DNA of 64,000 nt from Casuarina equisetifolia (Eukaryota; Streptophyta; Magnoliopsida; Fagales; Casuarinaceae). The stretch is from contig CM052361.1 of the NCBI GenBank assembly GCA_028551475.1, positions 15,255,274 through 15,319,273 on the forward strand, written 5' to 3'. The position numbers were made by a program, and so were the translations under genes. Positions 12,301-22,640 of this stretch are shown piece by piece. The first letter of the stretch is position 1. Each line of letters opens with the position of its first letter. Under the pieces are notes generated by a model. That model was not told the DNA's origin. It saw nothing but the letters and a program-made list of their open reading frames with translations, and searched no databases.

Positions 12301-15300
12301 AAAAGAGTGGCGTTTTTATTGGTTGTCATTGGCCAGGAAAGCCTAGAAATTGGTCATAGTTGTGGTATGACGTCTGGATTCTGTAGGTGTCATGTCATGG
12401 ATATTTTACTCTCGTTCAATATCAATAAACTTTTAGATAGCCCTATCTTTGTGCTCTAATACATCATTCTGGTTGGATCTTTTGTATGCTTTGTTGCACC
12501 CCTTTCTATTCTTTCTTTGGACATTCTTTTCTTCCATGCCCAGCGGGGAAAAAGGGAGGAGGGGGCTGGTGTTGGGGGGGGTGGGAGATGGGGGGGGCGC
12601 TTGTTAATCTCTTTTGCAGCCACAAACATTTTCAATGAACTGTTTTTAGGGAATAAAATTTAAGAGATGAGTGATAATGGATTCTCTCCTTTACTGAGAT
12701 CTTGATTCTTTCATTAGCTGTATGGCATCTTGTGTAGTAGATCAGTTTAGTTTATGCTTATCCAGTATCTTGATGTTACATTTACCTATTTCCTTTCAGG
12801 GCCGTAAAATGTCAAAAACGCTGGGTAATGTAATAGATCCAGTTGATACTATCAAGGAATTTGGCACTGATGCTTTACGTTTCACCCTTGCCTTGGGAAC
12901 TGCTGGTCAGGTTTGTTTTGTCCAAGTTCTTTTAAATAGCTTCATTGTTTCAACATGTCAACTGATTAGCTTACATATGTTACTTTTGCTCAACTAACTT
13001 ACTTCCTTTGGTTTCAGGACCTTAATTTATCCACCGAGAGATTGGCCTCCAACAAGGCCTTCACTAACAAATTGTGGAATGCTGGCAAGTTTGTCTTGCA
13101 GAACTTGCCTGATCAGAATGATACGTCTGCATGGGAAAGATTACTGGCCTATAAGGTTTGTTTATTTTCATTCTGTCTTGACGAGGCTAGTAAAATGATG
13201 TTGTGATTAGTTAAAAACTGAGGGAACTACTCATTTTTCATTGAACAATCTTTTATATGTATTTAAGAAGTTAGAAACGAAAATATTTTGCATAAAAAGC
13301 ATATGATTAACTGACTCCTTAACATTGTGTAAAATCATGGAGGTGCAATTACCAAATTCTAGGACATTTTACTTTTGAATAAGAGAGGAGCAAGGAATCA
13401 ATGTTATATGCCTTTCATGACAAAGTCGTCACAGTGAAAATGTGCAGTTCCTCAGTTCTTGCTCTCTCGTCCAAATTTTTTGAACAAAACAAAACGACAC
13501 AAAGGTAGTCTGCATTTACTCATGGCTATCACCTGGTCAGATTTTTTTAGCTAAGATTGGGATGTTGTTTCATTCTGTTCTGGTCACAATTATGGCATTT
13601 GTGGAAGTTAGGAAGTACGTATTCTGTGTATTGAAAAGGATTTTTTTTTCTTTTTTTAATTTTCTGTGTTTTGGGTTAGTTTGACAGGGAGGAATTTCTG
13701 ACTGCACTACCTTTACCAGAATGTTGGGTGGTAAGACAACTACTAAAACTCATTTTCTGTGATGCCAACTCAGTATAGCCCGTGTAGTTACCATTTTGAT
13801 GTGTCTTTTTTTCAGGTCTCAAAACTTCATTTGCTTATTGACTTGGTGACCTCAAGTTATGATAAATATTTCTTTGGAGATGTTGGAAGGGAAACATATG
13901 ATTTCTTTTGGGGTGATTTTGCAGATTGGTAAGCTATTTGCATTTAATTAGAAGACATATTTGTTAAGTTCATCCATTTATAGTTATACGTAGACAATAC
14001 ATACATTTCTTTGTTAGATATATGCATGGGATTCTGTGAATGCTGGAAAACGAGCAACTGTTAAAAGACAAATTAGATAGTGATCCCTCAGTTGAGTTCC
14101 TCACAGCATCTTTAAATTTTGTTGGAGGTGATGATTGCCTGAAAATATGTTGAATGTTGTTGGATCATGAGCTTGTGAAACTTAGTACGGAGAGGCAATG
14201 CTTTTCTTGCAAAATGAGACGTTATGTATTGCCAAAATTATGAATATGATCTACGTTTCACTGATGTTACAACTGATTTTCAATTAGTTGAAATAGCCAT
14301 AAATTGAATAGCATGGAAACTGCTAACTATAGAGTTCTAATTTCAATTTTTTTTTTTGTCTTAATTACAAACCAGAAAATACTTAGAGAATGTTACAGAG
14401 GTAAGTGTCAAAACAAAATACAAATTGAAATAGCCATTTGTGGATTTTAGTTCTCTGGTATTATTATATTTTCATTATTTGTCGTGAGGTATGAATTCTT
14501 TTATATTTGAATCAGAGTACTTGTAGAAAAAGTACTGTAGAATTTCTGTTGTTCAGGAACGCATGGAGTACTGATTGATAAATATATTTGAATATCTGAG
14601 GATTACCGTTGTGTGGTATTTCTCAGGCCCTTCAGCTTACTCAGTTGTATTAAAAGCCAGGTCTTTTGAAATTCTCGTTAGCTACTGGTCCAATTCCCTC
14701 TTTTGGCAGGTATATTGAGGCCAGCAAAGCTCGCCTTTATCACTCTGGAGGTGATTCAGTTGCATCAATGGCAGGGGCAGTGTTGTTGTATGTTTTTGGA
14801 AACATACTAAAATTGCTGCATCCTTTCATGCCTTTTGTTACTGAAGAATTATGGCAGGTAAATGATTTCTGTAGGATCCTAATGCTCGTGTAAATATTTT
14901 AGTTGTTTGACTTAACTCCTATTTAGATATAAGATATGGGTAAGTTTTTGTGAAGATCTTGAGCCGATATTACATGGACTTGGGTATATGATCCTCATAT
15001 TGGCATAGATATGTAGAGGTGTGTGGTTTGTGTGCTGCCCGCATGGTAAGATGTGGGCCTCTGCTGCAAAGAGAATTGTTGGAAAATTTTAATTTTGTAC
15101 AGGGACAAAGGAGGAAACACTTTGAGCCCAAATGTTAATGAATTTTCCGACCTCAAATACTTTGAGGGAGGCCTTCTTTTCCATTCAGTTAGTCCTTATT
15201 TATATCTAAACGCATGAATGTAAGAACTTAAGTTTATAGCATGTTATGTTAATTCCATAACATAAGCCCAAATAGTGTGACCATAGTTCTAGTAGAGAGT

Positions 15301-18300
15301 TGAGAAAAGGTGAAAAAGGAGTACATGAAAAATGTTGGAATATCCCACATTGCTTGCTACCTGCTGTAGGATCCTCTCTATGTATGATTGCTTTCTTATA
15401 AGTTACTTAAGGAGGAATAAGCTTTTTAAAATGGTATTAAAGTTTATAATTGAAATGAATAAGATTTTGTCGTTGCCCATGTTTCAAGTAGAAGGTTCGG
15501 TTAGGATATCAATTACAAAGCCAGCCCGCAACTTCTAGCTGTGAGGGGGATGTCGGAATGTTCCACGTCTGTTGGAACCTGCTGCGGAATCCTTTATATA
15601 TGAAAAGACTGCCCCTTCCCCCATTTTCCCTCCTTACAAGCCAGTTTTAATGACAAATGGACTTTCTAACAAAAAATAAGCCCAAAAAAGGTGGAGTTAC
15701 AAGAGAAAATGCCATTGGTAAATGGTGCATATGGTATAGAATCTTTTATCATCCTGATCCTTATGCAATTCCAGATGCAAGAATGGAGAAAACAACAATA
15801 ATACTAATAACAGGATGACTTTGTATGAAGAATATGAACAAAAAACTCAATTGAATCCTTTTTGGTACAAGATTATTCTAGATCTGTCAAATTACTCTGA
15901 GAGTACACTGGTTCCACCAAAATGCTGGAATTTTGAGCTCCTTCCTGATTTGAGGAGCATTAGTCTCCTTTGTGTCAATCAAGCAGCTTGTTTGCATTTT
16001 AGAAGAAGAAGAAGAACATTTATTTTCCTGAAATTTTCAGATAAAGGCAAATCAGAATAGTTCAATTTTGTGTCTGATCCTGACCTCAATGCCAATATCT
16101 TTGCCTTCCCATATTAACGTGAACACAATGGGGAACCCTCTGACTGTGGAACTTCGGCGGTAGCTATGTGTTCGGGTTTTATTTATTGGTGGGGACTATC
16201 ATAAACTTGGTTATGTAATGGTACCACTGTTAAATTTTGAATTTCACTGCTCATCTGGGGTTTTGTTTTTCTATTATTCAGTATAAGATGAGCAACATAA
16301 AAAGAGGGGCATTCATGCCCTTATGTGAATCTGTGGAAGTGTTTATGTCAGTTTTTACATCTTTCTGTTATTGTAAATTCTCTGACTTGTGAAATCATTA
16401 GCGTCACTTAAAATCTTGAATATAACAGTTATTCTATACTAATTTTCTGGATTTCTTTGTCCTTTTCAACTCAAAATAGGCACTCCCCCAACGGGAAGAA
16501 GCTATTGTAGTGTCTCCTTGGCCCCAAACTTCACTTCCGAGACACTTGAGCTCAATTAAGAAGTTTGAAAATTTACAAGCTCTAGTGAGTGTATCTGGTC
16601 TTATTTCTCCCTCAACACCTTATATGGAATGTAATTTTATGTGGAAGTGTGTTACCTTCAATTTCCATTGTGGTTCTTAGACTAGAGCAATTCGGAATGC
16701 CCGAGCTGAATATTCTGTTGAGCCAGCAAGACGTATATCTGCATCTATTGTTGCAAATGAAGAAGTAATCCACTATATCTCTGTAAGTATTGTCCATTTT
16801 CTTTGGCCATTAACTTTTGGATACTAAAATGTTTTGTGCCTATATCTGCATATTTTCAATTGACCTCAAATGATTGTTGGCAATATCTTTGAGCATTAGA
16901 CAAACAATTAGAAGTATTAATCCTTGCATGCTTGCTCAATCTTTGTGCACTTTTTGTGATAGAAAAAAGTGAAAAACGCACCTGATGAAGAATTTCATTC
17001 AATATAACTCCAATTGCCCTAAAAGTCATGACATGCTATGATTGAATCAGTTTGATAGCTTATGTAATTATGTCACATACAGTGGAGTTTAGATGTTGCA
17101 ACTGGGGTTAGTTCAGAGTTTCTTTTTTCTTTTTTCCTTTGGTGTCGTACCTGTGATGTTCTTCCCTGTTCCTTCTGAATTACTACACATGAGTTTAATC
17201 TGTTTCTGCACGCTAGTTCTTTCTGGTGCACGTTCTTGTATGCTGTTTCTTGCTGAGTATAAATCCTAGTTATTATGCTTTTGTATTATTATCCTTCTGA
17301 TTTACCCAGTTTAAGAAACTGGCTATGTGATTGGGGAGGTTATCGGATTGGAAGGACATGTGGTAGTGCAACTTTGTATGCAACCTTTCATTTATAACCA
17401 TACCTTTTTATGATGCAGAAACAACGGGAAGTTCTAGCGCTTCTCTCCCGGCTAGATGCTAAAAATTTGCACTTTATGAATTCTCCTCCAGGCATGTTCT
17501 CTTTCAAATCCTTATCCTTTTGGCCAAGATCTGGATATATACCTCATCTATTTTTATGCCCATGAGTTTTATTTTTTCCTTTTCATTTTTTTATTTTTAT
17601 TTCTTATTTTTGGGTTGGGGTGGGAGGGAAGGGATTGGAATTGCCTTCTTCACAAAATGCTGAAAACTGTCCTGCAATGGATGTTATATAAATACATCAG
17701 GAGATGCAGAACAATCAATCCACTTAGTCGCGGGTGAAGGACTAGAGGCCTATCTCCCTCTTTCTGATATGATTGATATCTCTGCTGAAGTAGAACGTCT
17801 TTCTAAGCGCCTTTCCAAGATGCAGACAGAGTATGATGGACTTAGAGCTCGCCTAAGTTCCCCTAAGGTACGATTTTATTTACTCTTTGTTAATGCTGTT
17901 TGTTGAAATATGTATTTGTACCAAGTATTCTGCATTCTAAATAATACAATTCTGATAAGGCAGTTAATAGATGTACTAAATCCCACTTTAGAGGCATTAA
18001 AATAGGATTCTTCGTTGTTATCCTCTTGTTTAGCCCCTACCTTTATCAAAGAGAAGAAATGAGGAAGACCAAAACTTTCCTAATCAAATAAGAATCTTGT
18101 TATTTAATGTAGTAATGGTATTTAGACCCTGTTGCTCCTGATACACCCATGGACTCACCATGAAGGGAGAAAAGGAAAGAACGACCTGCTCAGCCTCTAG
18201 AATTTTGGAATAGCTTATCATGTTTGTTAGTGGGTGTTAGTGTTTATTAAAGGAACTGTAACTATTTCAGCTGCTGACTGCAATAACACCTGAAGGAGTA

Positions 18301-18835
18301 GGAATAATGACCTCCCATTCCGAGTACACTTCTGCTTACTTATTGTTCTTTACAAGCTTTTTTTGGATGAATATCAGCTCATAAGTCCGATGAGGAAAGA
18401 AAGTTCATTTTAATGCATATAAAATCTCTACCAGCCAACACATATTATGCATACTATGGAGTCATAACAAATGGATCCCTTTTCTTTAACTATAGTTCAG
18501 ATAGCTGGAGATAGTCATGCGGGATAGTATTTCCTATTCTACCATTAGTGAGCAAGAAGTTGGTCATATTTGAGGTAGGGATCTATCGCCATCTTACTGA
18601 TGGAAAGCTTGGATAGGTTATGCTATTTCGTACCAGGAAGTGTCATTGCTGTACCTTTTCCTTTTAATGGTATGCGCGTCTTAAAATTTGTATTTGCTCT
18701 CTGCAGTTTGTGGAGAAAGCTCCAGAGGACATTGTCCATGGGGTCCAAGAAAAAGCAGCAGAAGTGAAGGAAAAGATTATTCTCACCAAAAACCGACTAG
18801 CTCTCCTCAAATCAACTGCCCTTTCTCCAAAATAA
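3347..18835 (+). CDS. EMB2247: Organellar-type valyl-tRNA synthetase, 3' 740 codons (5' exons outside window)
   Basis: Charges tRNA-Val with valine and clears mischarged tRNA. The plant homologue (Arabidopsis EMB2247) is organelle-targeted. I read 20 exons: 3347-3399, 3503-3570, 6650-6725, 7765-7848, 8644-8792, 8928-9045, 9171-9287, 9593-9813, 11077-11166, 11563-11674, 12800-12910, 13018-13155, 13680-13730, 13816-13928, 14710-14857, 16480-16584, 16681-16782, 17419-17491, 17701-17867, 18707-18835. They sum to 2225 nt, with all phases compatible and no internal stop. The visible order is GSYMVNWSP, editing (CP1) motifs [10 protein letters not shown] and [48 protein letters not shown] (KMSKS loop), the anticodon-binding helical domain ([14 protein letters not shown]), and a C-terminal coiled-coil tRNA arm. 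Expected full length is about 970 residues. The HIGH-motif exons are missing here and should lie to the left of LINE A. One intron is GC-AG. Confidence 0.93.
3571..6649 (+). other. Large synthetase intron with repeat-derived sequence
   Basis: A 3.1-kb GT-AG intron between codons for ...VAGGSR and [11 protein letters not shown]. It holds a 75-bp tandem repeat (3998-4147), several A runs (4334-4345, 4367-4386, 4409-4420) that look like the tail of a retroposed piece ending near 4420, a T run at 5301-5316, and otherwise plain AT-rich sequence. No coding exon was recognised inside. Confidence 0.6.
3998..4147 (+). repeat. 75-bp tandem repeat, two copies
   Basis: The block starting AATAATTATTGTTGCTCTAG at 3998 recurs at 4073 as AATAACTATTGTTGCTCTAG, and both continue through a matching 'tgttgca.caagcca' segment. 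The period is 75 bp. It is part of a moderately GC-rich inserted segment inside the large intron. Confidence 0.75.
9518..9544 (+). repeat. 9-bp minisatellite (gacttgggt)x3 in synthetase intron
   Basis: Three perfect tandem copies of a 9-bp unit lie just before the acceptor of the exon at 9593, 20 bp after a (TG)n stretch (9480-9497). No function is implied. Confidence 0.8.
9814..11076 (+). other. Synthetase intron, no feature seen
   Basis: AT-rich 1.26-kb intron splitting the serine codon after DVLDTWF. I see no exon, structured RNA or recognisable repeat in it, only homopolymer runs. Confidence 0.6.
12544..12598 (+). repeat. G-rich tract on sense strand, G-quadruplex-prone
   Basis: Runs of 3 to 8 G separated by short spacers lie on the coding strand of the intron just upstream of the KMSKT exon (12800). 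The pattern meets the simple G3+N1-7 rule for quadruplex potential. The homologous inverted copy at 22438-22459 has become a pure C tract. Confidence 0.7.
12800..12910 (+). other. Synthetase exon carrying the KMSKS-loop motif, here KMSKT
   Basis: This exon encodes [20 protein letters not shown] and onward. The class I KMSKS loop stabilises the adenylate transition state. The last position is Thr here rather than the usual Ser, a conservative change. The pseudogene relatives in this window carry the inverted version KMSNTLG at about 22.2 kb, where the second lysine is lost. Confidence 0.85.
15333..15665 (+). mobile_element. Degenerate TRIM-like miniature LTR retrotransposon in synthetase intron
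   Basis: Two related segments starting TGTTGGAATATCCCAC (15333) and TGTCGGAATGTTCCAC (15551) share further blocks (acctgctg.. and gatcct..). Between them are an initiator-tRNA primer-binding-like ATGGTATTAAAG (15431-15442) and a purine tract GTGAGGGGGA (15541-15550) directly before the second copy. That is the LTR-PBS-PPT-LTR layout of a terminal-repeat retrotransposon in miniature, with no coding capacity. Its LTR boundaries are approximate. Confidence 0.65.
17492..17700 (+). other. Non-canonical GC-AG intron
   Basis: The donor is CCAG|GCATGT and the acceptor ATCAG|GAGATGC. Splicing here gives ...NSPPGDAEQS..., which fits the conserved PPGD of plant homologues and keeps the frame. No GT alternative nearby restores that reading. 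All other introns in the gene are GT-AG. Confidence 0.85.
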
Positions 18836-20719
18836 ATTTGTACTAGGGGCTGAACTACATATCTTCAGAGCAGAATCCTCTTCACTGCAAATCGAACCAT
18901 TCGGAATAGTCCTCTCATCATATCATAGTCAACATGGACTTTGTGGTGAGTAATCATTGGTCTGGGTGCTACTTATGATCATCCAATAACCATTCTTGTC
19001 GCAGCTACGAATGTGAGATGCAACATACCAGCTTTGCAGCTTCTTGCCTTGCTTCACATATGAGTTAAGAGTAGTAGACTGATTTGGCTGTGATTGACAT
19101 TAACGCGTATTCTTCATTGTTTGTATTGCCAAATTTTGCTGTGGCCATCTATTAATCCCCTTTTCCAACTAGAGAGCCGAAGCACTGTTTTTGTTGTCTG
19201 GATCTGGGGCAAATTGTTGATAGTTTTCTTGTAATTTTTCATATTTACCGTTAATTTCCTTTTTCTTTTATACCTTTAACATGAAGTCTTTAAGTTTCCT
19301 ACTTTTAGTCCCCTTTTCCAGCTAGAGAGTTGAAGCCCTATATTTTCTCACAGTTAAAAATCTTTTGGGTGATGGAGATCAAAACTATTTGCCGATAATG
19401 AAAAAAGTTGAAAAGGTTAGTGGCAATTATAGAAGTGTGATGGTTATGGGTTACAGAACTCACGAACCCACTATTATTTCATTCTATCACTTGCTCATAA
19501 ATTAAGGTATTGTAATTTTTCATTCTTACCATAGAAGGGTGTTAGAATGTAATAGTGTCACATTATTAATGTTTTATTATAAACAAAAGTAATGCTAAAG
19601 TCCAAAAGAACTCTCAAAACAAAAAGATTAAATTATAAGGGTGTATTATTGCCTATGACTCAATTGTCAATTATGCCACTGACCTTGACTAACTCTTAAC
19701 GGACATAATTTCCTTTTCATGCTTTAGGCATGGCGAAGGTTGTTATTAACGGTGGTATGGATCCAATTTTTGCTCCTTGCTTTCAATTCGTTGTCAACCA
19801 CATCCCATATGATATGTCGTTATAATAATTACTTGATATGGTATATGATAGTATATGAATCCTAACATGTATCATCATTAAAGACATATCATAAATAAGC
19901 TTTAATTCTTAACATTTTTGAATTAGGTTTCTATATTCGATAACCATTTCAATTCAGGGATGCTAAGTTAGTTTGCTTTTTGTGGTATTGTAATGAAATT
20001 AGATGATAAAAATTTGTGAAGTTGTACGATAATATAGTAATAAAATCTAGATTTAGATGTAATACTCATTTATTCATAAATAAAAATTTTAATAAGATGC
20101 ATTTCCCTATACTCAAATAAAAAGGAGTATTAAAACAATATTAGAAGATACATTGAAGCTTGAAGATGCATTTACAATGACCATTGTTTTATTTAATAAT
20201 GCAGTAAATAAGGGTTAGTTTATTTGTGCAATTCCCACAAAATGTTGATCAGTCCTGCGTCAATAAGGGTCAGTTTCGGAATTCTGGCCCTCGTGTGGAA
20301 GAGTTGGGGACCTTGGCATGCCTCCGAGGGCACACGAAGGTAGCAGTGTGTTGATTTTCCCTCTTACTTTGTAATGTGTATATGAATTTGAAACTTGCTA
20401 GAATTAAATCCTTTTGATTTCTATATGGAAAATATATTTACGAAGTTCTTTCCTTTTTATTTTTGTTTTATTTTTATTTTATGTTTATTTTTATCTTTTT
20501 TCTTCTTCTTGTTGTTGCATCAAAAGATGAAGAATTTAGTGTACAAGAACAAATTTTCTAAATATATAATCAACATTTTTTGTTTGATTCTTTGTGATAT
20601 GTGTTTGTTCTAGGAGTCACCTTGGTTTTTTTCATGACAAAAAGACAGAAGGTTGTTAAGTTAAGTTACATATCAAACAAGATTGATTGAAATATCCACA
20701 ATTTTGGTTGTGGCTGCAT
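18836..20719 (+). other. Synthetase 3' UTR and downstream intergenic sequence
   Basis: The 3' UTR starts after the stop at 18833-18835. Its end is not certain because no strong AATAAA stands out in the next few hundred bases. From about 19.3 kb on, the sequence is AT-rich with no coding region, RNA gene or transposon that I can identify. Confidence 0.5.
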
Positions 20720-21119
20720 GTAAGATAGTGTGACTCCAAATTTCACTTATTTATTTATTTGTGTGAAAATGCATAATGGGCAACCAAACAAACATTATTA
20801 TGGATGCATAGTGGGGCAGTATGTGTTGAAAAAAGAAAAAATTTGAGCAAAATAACAAAAATATAGTACATCTTGTGATAAAAATCAAATATTGGGATTT
20901 CTAATCTATTTATTGAAGCAAAATCAATAGCATTTTCAATACCATTAACTGAGTAATTCTCATTGAAGAATGTTTATTCTCTACTCTTTTGAAAATAGGC
21001 TGTCGTGGGAATTGTAGTCCCTGCAAGAAACAACCACCTTTACTCAGGCTGTACTGATGGAACTATTCGGATTTGAGACTGCGATACGGCACAATAAGCT
21101 CACGTCGTCGATCTTGGTA
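20720..21119 (+). repeat. Direct repeat copy A (pairs with 21672-22080)
   Basis: About 400 bp that recur 955 bp downstream. Shared landmarks are the block around 'tggggcagtatgtgttgaaa', 'gggatttctaatctatttat', and the WD40 exon at the 3' end. Similarity ends abruptly at 21119, right after the codons for DLG. Copies A and B are probably a local duplication of one truncated gene piece. Confidence 0.75.
20999..21119 (+). pseudogene. ZFWD-like WD40 exon fragment, copy A (two stop codons)
   Basis: After an acceptor (AATAG, ending 20998) the frame reads AVVGIVVPARNNHLYSGCTD, continues GTIRI, then a stop where Trp is expected, then DCDTAQ, another stop, then HVVDLG. This is one WD40 blade ending in the WD dipeptide and resembles the 'LYSGS-D-T-R-WDC-TGQC' repeat of CCCH-zinc-finger WD40 (ZFWD) proteins. 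Both stops are single transitions from the expected codons (TGG to TGA; TGT to TAA with one extra change). A broken fragment, not a gene. Confidence 0.65.
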
Positions 21120-21671
21120 GTCCACAATCTCAAAAGAGTTAACGGGCCGGGCTATATATAGTGTAAGAACGGCCCAATTGGTTTATTTCAATAAATTAAT
21201 CTTTTTGAAGAAAAAAAAGAAAAGAAAAGAAAAACACCGCCTGTTCTCGAGGGTCTTTCTGTCTCTCTCTGTCTCTCTTTCTCTCCGCTTCTTCCTGTTT
21301 GTCTCTGCTGCGATCAGCTCACAGTCTGTTGCTCTGTCTGCGCTCGGCCCCTCTCACAGTGACAGGTTAGCGTGCCTACATAAGGAACTCCGGGTTTTGC
21401 TAGGATTTTATCTACTTAGAGTTTTAAAGATGGGATTCGCTTGTCTTCTGATCTTTTCTATCTGCCACAAACTTGCGAGTCGCCGAATTTCTTTAGCATT
21501 TCGAGCAACTCCGACATTCATTTTTGTCAGCCGTTAACTGATCACACAATAACTTCCGGGCTTCTTTCTGTATTCGAGTTTCCTATATTTCCTAGGGTTT
21601 AGTGGGCTGATGGGAATTTAGGAAAAAAAGGAAGTCGACCTGCTATTGAATTCAGGCTTTTCTTCAAAGAT
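21120..21671 (+). promoter_or_regulatory. Promoter-like segment with TATATATA box and pyrimidine-rich 5' UTR, no CDS
   Basis: A TATATATA motif at about 21152 is followed 90-130 bp later by CT-rich leader sequence (21240-21300) typical of plant housekeeping 5' UTRs, and then by GC-richer sequence to about 21540. The open frames here (for example 21178-21537) look like chance. It may be the start of a gene whose body has been replaced by the fragment cluster that follows. Transcription is unproven. Confidence 0.4.
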
Positions 21672-22080
21672 AGTGACACTCCATTTTTTTTTTTTTTTGG
21701 TGTGAAACAGCATAATAGGCAACAAAATAAACATCATTATGTTTTTGGGATATATAGTGGGGCAGTATGTGTTGAAAAAAGAAAACTTCGGAGCAGAAAT
21801 AACGCAAATCAAATATTGGGATTTCTAATCTATTTATTGAAGCAAAATCATTAGCATTTTCAAGACTCTTATTAATATCTAATTCTCATATGCGTGTAAG
21901 ATGATAGTAATTTTTTTTTTTTTGGCAACGAAATCTTTAAAAATGCTTATTCATTACTCTTTTGAGAGCAGGCTGTCATGGGGATTTCAGGAACAAGCTT
22001 TACTCCGGCTGTAGTGATGAAACAATTCGGGTTTGGGATTGCGATACAGCACAGTGTGCTCGGGATTTTGATCTTGGTAC
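21672..22080 (+). repeat. Direct repeat copy B (pairs with 20720-21119)
   Basis: Second copy of the ~400-bp segment, diverged and with small indels, including a T run at 21684-21699. It ends in the WD40 blade, as copy A does. Confidence 0.75.
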
Positions 22081-22135
22081 TGAAACGGATCGATTATTAG
22101 TGAAGGTGGTTGGGTGTTCAGTGTTATGGGAAGAT
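21972..22135 (+). pseudogene. ZFWD-like WD40 fragment, copy B
   Basis: One frame reads RNKLYSGCSDETIRVWDC, then DTAQCARDFDLG (about 21990-22074). Unlike copy A it keeps the Trp of the WD dipeptide and the cysteine after DTAQ. A lost T after codon GAA shifts the frame, after which the ZFWD-type segment IISEGGWVFSVMG appears in another frame (to about 22130). The exon start has a 9-12 bp deletion relative to copy A. Blade plus 'ISEGGWVF' is characteristic of ZFWD proteins. Not functional as read. Confidence 0.65.
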
Positions 22136-22190
22136 CAATAGTGTAATTTCCAATTACACTAATAATCAATCCGATTTCAGTACCAAGATC
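22070..22190. repeat. Inverted repeat / hairpin made of two head-to-head ZFWD pieces
   Basis: The left arm 22070-22102 and right arm 22157-22190 are reverse complements over 33/34 positions, with one single-base bulge and one C/T difference. The pairing extends outward with a 6-bp bulge. Inside, 22140-22148 and 22152-22160 form a perfect 9-bp palindrome around TCC that competes with the right arm. On the minus strand the right arm reads DLGTEIGLIIS, the same protein segment as the left arm reads on the plus strand, so the hairpin arose by inverted duplication of coding sequence. Confidence 0.85.
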
Positions 22191-22440
22191 AAGAGCGTAA
22201 TCGATCCGAAGTTGACCCAAAGTATTGGACATTTTGCGGCCCTGAAAGGAAATAGGTAAATGTAACATCAAGATACTGTACAAGCATAAACTACACTGAT
22301 CTGAATAATCAAGATCTGAATAAAGGGGAGAATCACTTATCTACTCATCTTGTAAATTTTGTTCCCTAAAAACAGTTCATTGAAAATGTTTGTGACTGCA
22401 AAAACTTGCCAAAGAAAGAATCTATGGCCCATAGTGTCCC
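22191..22440 (-). pseudogene. Inverted fragment of the synthetase gene (intron plus KMSKS exon start)
   Basis: Read on the minus strand, this matches the plus-strand synthetase interval of about 12600-12830: 'cacaaacattttcaatgaac', 'cttgatgttacatttaccta', acceptor TTTCAG, then GRKMSNTLG in place of GRKMSKTLG. After TLG the sequence jumps into the ZFWD inverted repeat (QLRIDYALDLGTEIG). Intron sequence is retained, so this is a DNA-level rearrangement, not a retroposed copy. Confidence 0.85.
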
Positions 22441-22459
22441 CCCCCCCCCCCCCCCCCCC
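22438..22459 (+). repeat. 22-base C homopolymer
   Basis: The inverted counterpart of the G-rich tract at 12544-12598. Length is likely to be unstable and easily mis-sequenced. Confidence 0.9.
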
Positions 22460-22499
22460 ACAAAAAAAAAGAAATTATGCAGACCCGCATCGAAACAAA

Positions 22500-22640
22500 A
22501 AATTGAACAAGAAGAAAGCAAGACATACCGGGCTTGGAGCTTCCCTTTACAACATTTCCCACACTAACGAACATCCAACCACCGTCACTAATAATTGATG
22601 TAACAAAAGCTTTAGCCAAGCCATTTTTTGTTTTAGTTCC
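22500..22640 (-). pseudogene. ZFWD-like fragment, copy C (minus strand)
   Basis: The minus strand encodes SIISDGGWMFVSVGNVVKG (about 22605-22545), the same segment as in copies B and D, corresponding to the 'ISEGGWVFVG-PNVVKAWN' region of ZFWD WD40 proteins. The expected splice donor after NVVK is GG here, where copy D has GT, and the intron sequence that follows (AGCTCCAAGCCCGGTATGTC) matches copy D at 35.5 kb. So copies C and D derive from the same genomic gene with introns. Confidence 0.6.
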
